Source: Panorpa germanica
Lineage: Eukaryota > Arthropoda > Insecta > Mecoptera > Panorpidae
Direction: 5' to 3'
Length of the DNA stretch: 64,000 nt
Assembly (NCBI GenBank): GCA_963678705.1
Contig: OY783208.1
Location: 3,472,001 to 3,536,000 of the forward strand
The translations under genes were made by a program, and so were the position numbers. The notes under the pieces are model-generated. The model did not search any database and was not told the origin of the DNA. It saw only the letters and a list, made by a program, of their open reading frames with translations. Of the stretch, positions 59,101-64,000 are shown piece after piece (position 1 is the first letter of the stretch; every line of letters begins with the position of its first letter).

Positions 59101-60070
59101 CATAGTATTTTTAAAATATTGACGTGTCACGCCAATATTCGAAAAAAAATATTACGTGATAGTAACAACAAAAATTAAGAAAATAGCACATATGGTATAT
59201 AGAATTAAAATATTTATAAACACTTTAATAATTTAATAACATAACCTAAAAATTATAATAGTAGTGATTCAAATTTATGTAGATACATAAAAATTATTCT
59301 TTTTGCAGTTCTTCAAGTTTTTCAATTTAGACTTTATAATCATTTGTTTTTTATTTTACTATGTAAATTATTATCTATTTCTAGTGGTCGTTTTTTACAA
59401 AATAATCCTTGCTTGTTACGTTTTTGAGGTATTTCGATCTTTACAAAACATTCAAATGTCACCAGGAAAAAACTAACCAAAAAAAGCGATGTTGCCAAAT
59501 GTAAAATTCACGTCACCTGATAATTTTCTTCACTTCACCCCGCAAACGCTCAAGCCTATCCCCACCCATCAAAATTCACTATTACACCACGCTCATACGT
59601 CTTAAAGACCATATTCAATTATTTTTATTTATTTACTAAACACAACTAAAAAAATCATCAACCCACACTGAGATTATGCTGGAGACTAAGTAATAATTTC
59701 TTTAGATGTTCCGACTTAAGTTTGAAACATTTTTTTCTCAACAAATAGCATAAGTAAGGGTTTTATTAGTGTCGCACTAGTCTGTACGTTAAAAGTTCAA
59801 CACATTTAGTACACTCATGTCTAAATAATGTCAACTTATGAATGAAAATATATAAATGTTGGATGCCGCATGTTTATGTCGCACCAGTGTGTACATATGT
59901 GTGGTCAGAGTAGTTGTCATGATCATTTCTGTATTAATATGGATGCTCGACACTTACCGTCATTTTTTTCCTGACTTTTTCAATTGCTATATCTCTAAGC
60001 ACATCCTCTGTTGGTGACTTTTCAGAGGGGGCGGTGGAATTCTGACTAACTCCTGGGGAACTCGAACTAT
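38130..60070 (-). CDS. Sterol O-acyltransferase (SOAT/ACAT-type MBOAT), eight exons, 5' end not found
   Basis: Minus-strand exons: 59958-60070, 55913-56058, 54567-54737, 52326-52474, 52085-52224, 51851-52011, 43282-43555, 38130-38600. All junctions are GT-AG and the phases agree, giving at least 540 residues; human SOAT1 has 550. The enzyme esterifies sterols with acyl-CoA in the ER membrane. Visible landmarks: [16 protein letters not shown] (N-terminal helix); [20 protein letters not shown]-like [37 protein letters not shown] joined across the exon 7/8 boundary to DWWN, making the FYxDWWN signature; [17 protein letters not shown] with the active-site His; YARVNCPLK; and SWTC. Many hydrophobic segments fit a multipass protein. 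The first listed exon starts without ATG, so the true start lies farther right or outside. The related DGAT1 is less likely given the SOAT-type C-terminus. Confidence 0.9.
38669..39277 (-). mobile_element. MITE-1, left terminus missing
   Basis: Starts inside the family at AAAAGTGTACTACATATTGA and ends AATGAGGACACAAACCCATT. In the last intron of the SOAT gene. Confidence 0.85.
39280..40396 (+). mobile_element. MITE-1 variant interrupted by a LINE fragment
   Basis: The left part has GTTAATAAACGTATATTGGC; the right part has GGAGATATAGCTAAATCG, TTTTGCCGCTTG and a normal MITE-1 end (ACATAGGACACAAACCCATT). It is split at about 39350-40090 by LINE sequence. Confidence 0.7.
39350..40090 (-). pseudogene. 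LINE RNase H domain fragment
   Basis: The minus strand reads [20 protein letters not shown] then LAKES, the end of a retrotransposon RNase H domain. It is followed by a typical tail ([13 protein letters not shown] and a cysteine/histidine region with stops). The T-run at 39350 on the plus strand fits its 3' poly(A) end. 5'-truncated, dead. Confidence 0.78.
40397..40754. other. Intronic, no feature
   Basis: AT-rich SOAT intron sequence without recognised elements. Confidence 0.4.
40797..42057 (+). mobile_element. Mariner transposon, degenerate
   Basis: 1261 bp with about 32-bp inverted repeats differing at 2 positions (CGAGGCATGTTTTTTAAGTA; other end, reversed, CGAGGCGTGTTTTTTAAGTA), flanked by TA on both sides. 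It carries a broken transposase. The surrounding repeat (GTTATAAATAATATTA/CTAAATAATATTACC) exists uninterrupted at about 36480-36505, confirming the insertion. Confidence 0.93.
40959..41955 (+). pseudogene. Mariner transposase, multiply disrupted
   Basis: It begins [20 protein letters not shown] at 40959. A deletion and frame change follow near 41040, in the N-terminal helix-turn-helix. The frame continues [20 protein letters not shown]. The first catalytic Asp is kept in VTGDET, but a TAG replaces the next Trp codon (41426). Later frames give [18 protein letters not shown] and [20 protein letters not shown] with APSDYHLF (third Asp of DD34D). The HDNARPH block with the second Asp is lost to a deletion near 41665. 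Cannot encode an active enzyme. Confidence 0.9.
42385..43140 (+). mobile_element. MITE-1-like fragment split by R3
   Basis: CCCCTTAATAATTAAGGAAG to AAATATAAGGAGTTA, then R3 (42455-43048), then TTAATAACAAATAATTGAAC to the end ACATGGTTCACAACC. The R3 copy is 594 bp with ends GGAGGTACAGGACGTACC and the complement of GTCCTGTACCTCC. It is flanked by TTAG and TTAA (one mutated TTAA). Confidence 0.85.
43684..44494. mobile_element. CCCAGTAAAC-ended element, longer relative
   Basis: The ends CCCAGTAAACAATTTGGTGA and CTCCAAAATGTTTACTGGG match the 257-bp MITE at 19985-20241. The length is 811 bp. Flanks read AA on each side rather than TA. No transposase frame seen. Confidence 0.65.
44495..45163. other. 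Intronic, no gene supported
   Basis: Around 44670-44880 codon-like stretches occur but are interrupted by stops. Not assigned. Confidence 0.35.
45164..45697. mobile_element. Solo LTR, second copy
   Basis: Matches 30971-31502 over its whole length (GAGCATACAAAGTA, GGAAACCAAGTCAAAGGTTA, TAATGTAGGACTGAGTATAT) and ends TTTTCCACA. Flanks TTAAT on both sides if one base of the 5' end is lost. Confidence 0.7.
45698..47353. other. Intronic, no feature recognised
   Basis: 1.65 kb of unique AT-rich SOAT intron. The only oddity is a triple CAGTAAT near 46840-46857. Confidence 0.4.
47567..51421 (+). mobile_element. Helitron, helicase-deleted
   Basis: 3855 bp from TCTACTATATAAAAATAAGT to CTAG. Near the 3' end a hairpin (GGCGAA-ACGGAG-TTCGCC) is followed by GGGTTTGCTAG, the classical Helitron terminus. 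It is inserted at A|T. It encodes the N-terminal and Rep parts of a Rep-helicase, but the helicase is gone. Confidence 0.93.
48107..51352 (+). pseudogene. Helitron Rep-helicase, truncated after the Rep domain
   Basis: Segments: 48107-48583, 48730-49231 and 49304-51352. The first two gaps look like spliced introns (AAG|GTAAAAG...ATTACAG; ACAG|GTACAA...TTTTCAG) and phases agree. A 1-bp deletion near 49339 then shifts the frame; the long frame follows. A Cys-rich segment ([16 protein letters not shown]) lies in the first part. Rep motifs are intact in the long frame (positions from its ATG at 49356): [10 protein letters not shown] near 101-110, the HUH pair in [10 protein letters not shown] (His170, His172), and [10 protein letters not shown] with Tyr309 and Tyr313. 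The protein reaches [17 protein letters not shown], where the helicase should start, and then ends after 12 unrelated residues. No Walker motifs remain. Confidence 0.9.
52635..53291. mobile_element. R4 palindromic MITE, uninterrupted copy
   Basis: 657 bp. The ends GGTGAAACGATACTTGG and the complement of CCAAGTATCGTTTCACC are inverted repeats with arms of about 260 bp. The right flank is TTAA; the left is TAAA (one change). The loop has TTCTAGTTAATTTTT, the site hit by R3 in the other copy. Confidence 0.88.
53468..54038. mobile_element. PIF/Harbinger-type MITE with TTA duplication
   Basis: 571 bp. The ends GGGCCGGTTTTATGGTT and the complement of GAACCATAAAACCGGGCC are inverted repeats; TTA lies on each side. 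Subterminal motifs TCGGTACTT/CGGTAGTAAG and CCGAGTTAG repeat. A 98-residue open frame inside is not recognised. Confidence 0.85.
54130..54470. repeat. Relative of the R11 element
   Basis: Resembles the interior of 62600-63137: CTCCATAAGAGCCCGTGTTC, AACGGCGTGGTGTATTTTAA, TAATTAAAGAATAATTAGGC and TTTTATTAAAATTC. Ends not resolved. Confidence 0.5.
54784..55334 (-). mobile_element. MITE-1, right end replaced by a Helitron relic
   Basis: Begins AATAGGCTTGTGTCCTATGT and runs through the usual landmarks to TTTAGATATTTAATA, where Helitron-like sequence takes over. Confidence 0.85.
55335..55604 (+). mobile_element. Non-autonomous Helitron 3' end
   Basis: GGGGGCACAGGGGCGG, then a perfect short hairpin CGTCGC-TT-GCGACG followed by GGGGTAAACGCTAG and T. 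Same family as 9560-10366. Confidence 0.75.
56105..56272 (+). repeat. Repeat shared with 37035-37206
   Basis: AACCTCCAAAATGTGACAAT through TCAATCGAACTGTCAAAA, nearly identical to the other copy. Both copies stand a few hundred bp left of an R3 element. Confidence 0.7.
56493..58179. mobile_element. R3 MITE interrupted by a LINE fragment
   Basis: The ends GGAGGTATAGGACGTTAACG and the complement of CAGTACGTCCTGTACCTCC are flanked by TTAA on each side. Without the insert (56921-57845) and one copy of its 17-bp target duplication, it is about 745 bp. Confidence 0.87.
56921..57845 (+). pseudogene. 5'-truncated LINE, C-terminal part of ORF2
   Basis: Flanked by a 17-bp duplication AATATAACAATTTATTT (56904-56920, 57846-57862). 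Two overlapping frames (56960-57199, 57156-57644) make one protein if a G-run at 57159-57165 is corrected. Landmarks: [16 protein letters not shown] with [30 protein letters not shown], and a CCHC-like end [18 protein letters not shown]. This tail is the kind seen after the RT domain in some insect LINEs. The base composition (purine-rich, little A/T bias) differs clearly from the surroundings. The 3' tail is TA-rich, not poly(A). Confidence 0.82.
58184..58607. other. Intronic spacer
   Basis: AT-rich. Short inverted motifs (CATCTCATAT) occur near 58201-58230. No gene. Confidence 0.35.
58612..59601. mobile_element. R8 palindromic element with TTAA ends
   Basis: 990 bp. The ends GGATGTATGAGCG and the complement of CGCTCATACGTC lie between TTAA copies (58608-58611, 59602-59605). 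Long arms: GGGTGGGGATAGGC, ACATTTGGCAACAT and TTGGTTAGTTTTTT, with complements on the right. A second inner palindrome (TACTATCACGTAATATTTAT near 58909 and its complement near 59146) may be another nested element. Confidence 0.82.
59606..59957. other. SOAT intron, no feature
   Basis: No repeat or gene recognised. Confidence 0.35.
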
Positions 60071-60330
60071 CTGGTGAGTCAATTGTGTCATTTAAAAATA
60101 AACTTGTTAACAACAAAGCCACAGTAATAAACAAAACAATTAAACAATCTTAGTTATACAAAGTTACATACATATGTTTTTTAAATTTTAAACAACAAAA
60201 CAAAAAGTTGAAATAAAGAAGTGTTATCAGTTTTTTGGGTTTATCTTAAAAAGTATAACTTCTACAAAAATTTTGTTAAAAACTTTTTTGTAGATGATTC
60301 AATTATCTGCAACTTTCATTAATTACTTTT

Positions 60331-61068
60331 TGTTGAAATTTTTACAATAAAGAAGCTATAGCTATAGTAATGTACAACATATTAGGTTTATTATGTGAAA
60401 ATTTGAAGGTAGTTGGAGTAAAACTGTCGGAGATATAGAGTTTTAAGTCTCTCTAGTCTGATTTTGTCTTTCTTTGAAACTTTTAAACGCGTTCTTCTCA
60501 CACTTAGCTTTTTCAGAGACAGGACACCGTCTCTAGCTCAAAATCTACTGCACCGATCCTTTTGAAATTTTGCACACTCTTTCTTTACATAAATACCGAG
60601 GTAACGCTGTCGAGTTTCCTAATTTTAACGTATTTTAAAATAACAAATTTTCATGAAAAATCGTTATTTTGACTTCTAAGTGAAACTTATCAACTAATGA
60701 AATCATTTTGGTTTTTTGATTTCAAATAATCCAGTGATGAGTTATGAGGGACACCGCAATGAAACTTTTTTTTGTGACGTCACCGGAGATTCGCTGTCAA
60801 TGGCTCATTTCTTAATATTTATTTATGAAAATTTCACAAAATATTCTTTAAATGTTATTTTATCATGTAGTAATTATAGAAATAATTATTTATTAACTGT
60901 GTCGTCAAAAAATATTATCAAAAATATGATTTTTTTATTTTTATTGTTATTATTTCCTAACATATAAGGAGTTATTAACAAGTAATTGGACATTTGAGGT
61001 TCTAGTAACCCACTTTATCAATATATAGTACACTTTTATAAAATTTAAGGCATGGTTCACAAGCCAAT
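60331..61068 (+). repeat. R2 repeat joined to a MITE-1 end
   Basis: 60331-60915 is R2 in the opposite orientation to 32096-32680. 60960-61068 is a normal MITE-1 right half (ACATATAAGGAGTTATTAAC to GGCATGGTTCACAAGCC). Both R2 copies join MITE-1-type sequence, so R2 is probably part of a larger member of that family. Confidence 0.7.
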
Positions 61069-62595
61069 ACGTGCCCCCCCCCCTTGCCCCTCCGTCCGGC
61101 ACAGCATGAAAACACACACATTTTTATATAGTGTTTAATTTTCTAAAAAGAATTATGAAAATAAATATTATTCATGACTCAAACTAGGCAAATTCCATGA
61201 AAAATACCGACTGTAATTTTTTCCTGGAAGAAGTGTTATATACAGGGGTGTAGCTATGAAATTCTAATTATGCACAACCCAGTAATCATTTTAGTGAAAT
61301 GTCAGAATTTGTTCATAAAAATATTCTCTCTCTTTCCAACAACATACATTTAAATGTAGATATATTTGTTGTCTCTTTCACATTTGAAAATATTTATTTT
61401 AGTAGAGATAAAATTCTAGAATATCACAGAAAAAGAAACAAGATATATCTGTCTCTGTTACACTTGAATGGTTTATTTGCAGCTTCATTCAATACTGGTA
61501 CGGTAGTGAGGCCAGGTGAAGTGATTTTGTCATTTGTAGTTCATATCACTGACATTGCCTTGAACAAGTCAAATCAAATTCAATTTTTTCATGACGTGTA
61601 CAGCTTTGGGTTAGCTTGAAATAGCCTAATTTTTACATTGAGAAAACTTATATATTTCAATTCTATACAATATGTTTTAAAATAACGTAATTCATATCTA
61701 CATCTCGCTCTAACTATAGTAACATATATATTGCTATCTCATTTCTTTACGATTACAATCGAGCCAGGTCAAGTAAAAGTTAGTCCTGAGAATGGGGACT
61801 GCAACTTCACGTGAGTAATGTGGTTCCACAACTGTGAGTCGCACTTCTGTACTAATAATAAATTAGCAGGTCACTGTAACCAAAAATATTTGATAATTTG
61901 AATTTCTGACAATAGTAAGTGTGACTATACTATATCACGCTGGAACGTCCTTAATATTGACAAATAAAAGCGCACGACTCAGTCCTATAAATTCAGGTGA
62001 TCAATACATCGATGTAATAATCCGTTAACAGTGAAACACATAATTATTAAAGAAATATCTACAACAATCAATCCCTTCTATGAATTGCCATCTCTTTTAT
62101 ACAACACAGTGTAAACAAGAATCAAAAGGTTTATTAATTAAATTTATTACAATTATTTGTCTTTAAATATTTCGATCGTGCAACTTTGTAAATTTATTAA
62201 AACATTACTTTAATATTACTTATGTAAATATGGCAACAACGCATCGTGTTTTGTTTATGTTCGCACACCTGCACCGAGATCAATGACCGGTAAGTCATCA
62301 CAAATTCTGTTCATTATTTTGCAATGTTTCATTTTAGAGAAAAATTATTACAATGTGTTAGAGCAGTGCATAAGATTTTTATATGTAAAAGAAAAAGACA
62401 GCAATATTGTTTTAAAAATATTTAAAAAGTAAACAATTGAATTTAGCGTTAGGGTTATGTCGGTGGATGTGTTACAGATAAAGACGAGCTTGAGACATTG
62501 CGTTCGACAGCGTGATTACCTGTTGAAGGAAAGAGATGGATATAGTTTTCAGATCAATCTAACAAAATAACTCGCGAGTAGATATGTATTTGAAT
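61069..62595. other. Presumed 5' intron or flank of SOAT, no exon found
   Basis: Starts with a run of 10 C near 61074. A CCCAGTAATCATTTT motif at about 61268 and GAAGTGATTTTGTCATTTGT near 61518 recall the CCCAGTAAAC-ended family, so the 106-residue open frame at 61299-61619 is probably repeat-derived. No SOAT 5' exon recognised. Confidence 0.4.
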
Positions 62596-62599
62596 TTAA

Positions 62600-63137
62600 G
62601 GTAGTTGTATCGTGATAGTCATGCTCAAAAGTATAACTCAGCAACCTAAAATTATAATGTAGCTGAAACGTTAGTGTCAAATAGTCTCGTTAAAAACTTT
62701 TGTGAAAGTACAGTCTCACTGTTCTCACTACATGTAAATAGTATCTACACGTACATACACGTACATACACGTACATACACAGTCATTTCTTGATTTTATA
62801 AAAATTTTCAATGTTTACAAAATTTTATTTCTGTAATGGCGTGGACAATAATTTCCATTTTTTTTTATGTGATTAATAACTACTGTTTCTATAATATATT
62901 AAATTTTTATTGAATTCCTTTGAATCGTTTTTATTTTATTCGATAAAAATAACATTGAAATTACTATTTCCCATAAGAGCCTGTGTTAAAATAACAAAAC
63001 TTTAATATCGTTTTTCTCAATAATGGAGTGGTAAATTTTAATCGACCTGAGGTCAATATGTCTTATAATTAATTAAAGAGCAATTAAATGAAGTTTTATT
63101 AAAATCCTTTGAAAAGTCATTCCACGATACAACTACC
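62600..63137. mobile_element. R11 MITE with TTAA duplication
   Basis: 538 bp. The ends GGTAGTTGTATCGTG and the complement of CACGATACAACTACC are inverted repeats; TTAA lies on both sides (62596-62599, 63138-63141). No coding frame. Confidence 0.82.
62751..62780. repeat. Short tandem repeat, three 10-bp units
   Basis: GTACATACAC repeated three times inside R11. Confidence 0.9.
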
Positions 63138-63141
63138 TTAA

Positions 63142-64000
63142 ATAAAATATTTGATTTGCTTGCAAGTTGCAATGTTATTTTGCACTGTTACATTTTTGAG
63201 TTATGTTAAGGGGGGAGGGAGGAGGTGAATTAATAGAAATAAATTGAAACTAGTAGTAATATTAATGTACCAAATAATAAATACCAACATATTTTGCATA
63301 AACTTGCCTTATAACGCTATTGAGTAAAAATTAACGTATTTCTATAAAACTGCACTGTATATTGATAAAGTTGGTTATCATAACCTCAAATATCCAATTA
63401 TTTTTATTCAATTCGCAATATTATGGTAGTTATTAACGATTGAAATAGTCACTACTTCCCCTTTAAGGGTGGGACGGTGGTCTAGAGCTCGAAAATTTAA
63501 GGTATTTGGAGGATTGTTTTTTTATAATAAAAATAATGAAAAACGATATTTTAACTCTTTAGGATTATTATTAAATATGTTAAAAATGGCGGTGAAGTAG
63601 ACCCTGTCAAAAAATTGAGCCTGGACGGTGTTGCTGATTTTGGCTCTTCTATTTATCTGATAATTAAAAACGGAACTAGAGAAAAAAAAAAATGAAAATC
63701 GACAAAATGGCGCACTTTTGAAATTGAAATTCTAAAAACCGAGTTTCTTACCAGTAATTTAATGAAGAAACTACGAAATTATTGAAATAAAAAAATGATT
63801 CTAGTTCCAACGATAGCTATTGATGTTGTGAATAACATATTAAAATTTCAGACGATTCGGTTGAATAGTTTTCTCTTTTTTTATAACAACATGCTGAAAA
63901 AGTAGGTTTGAGATAAATGAGATTAAAGTTTTAAGTATGCTATGGCTATATGGCTATTAATATATGCTAAAACGGCTGTAGAAACGAAACTAATGGCAAT
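63142..64000. other. Right end of window, no gene
   Basis: About 63335-63465 is a diverged MITE-1-like end (TTTCTATAAAACTGCACTGT, TTGATAAAGTTGGTTATC). The rest shows nothing recognisable. Confidence 0.4.

Noticed and set aside
60071..60134. Signal-peptide-like N-terminus for SOAT
   Set aside because: The hydrophobic stretch reads from TTG, not ATG, and a splice acceptor lies between it and the exon.
61299..61619. 106-residue open frame
   Set aside because: It overlaps sequence resembling the CCCAGTAAAC-ended repeats (also near 20080-20230) and has no recognisable domain.

Overview
This window is a piece of an AT-rich, intron-bearing animal nuclear genome, most likely an insect. The evidence is GT-AG introns, arrays of C2H2 zinc-finger genes, a sterol O-acyltransferase gene and a serine-hydrolase-like gene split into exons, and a dense population of arthropod-type transposons (mariner, Helitron, PIF/Harbinger, TTAA-target MITEs, LINE fragments, solo LTRs). 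The insect order cannot be fixed from the sequence alone. All family names below are by recognition; no database search was run.

Layout. 1-22 kb: a cluster of five C2H2 zinc-finger genes in mixed orientation (698-2638 +, 4218-5256 -, 11035-12294 -, 15953-17308 +, 20375-21883 +). Each has its fingers in one long exon, an acidic N-terminus rich in I/V-K-x-E motifs and no visible ZAD, BTB or KRAB domain. Nearly every inter-finger linker is LGLKPF-like instead of the canonical TGEKPF. One gene carries five almost identical copies of a two-finger unit. One is broken by a frameshift. 23.5-27.7 kb: a two-exon HARBI1-like (PIF/Harbinger) transposase gene whose DDE residues look intact. 29.4-34.7 kb: a three-exon serine-hydrolase-like alpha/beta hydrolase on the minus strand. 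38.1-60.1 kb: the 3' eight exons of a sterol O-acyltransferase (SOAT/ACAT-type MBOAT) gene on the minus strand, its introns swollen by mobile elements.

Much of the remaining sequence is repeats. The dominant family, called MITE-1 here, is about 620 bp with ends AATGGGCTTGTGTCCT and occurs about 15 times as full, truncated, tandem, fold-back or interrupted copies. Other families are R6 (about 410 bp, palindromic), R3, R4, R8 and R11 (all flanked by TTAA and starting GG), three GGCC-ended families flanked by TTA, a CCCAGTAAAC-ended family, two solo LTRs, a helicase-deleted Helitron, Helitron relics, a dead mariner and three LINE fragments. Several insertions can be dated relative to each other because an uninterrupted copy of the target is present elsewhere in the window: Helitron into MITE-1, TTA MITE into MITE-1, R3 into R4, R3 into MITE-1, LINE into R3, mariner into another repeat.

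How it fits together. The host genes are ordinary lipid/ester metabolism genes plus a rapidly evolving zinc-finger cluster. The cluster sits among MITEs, and an R6 copy lies within about 350 bp upstream of three of the five zinc-finger genes. This resembles the zinc-finger/transposon arms race known from vertebrate KRAB-ZNF clusters, but here that is only an inference.
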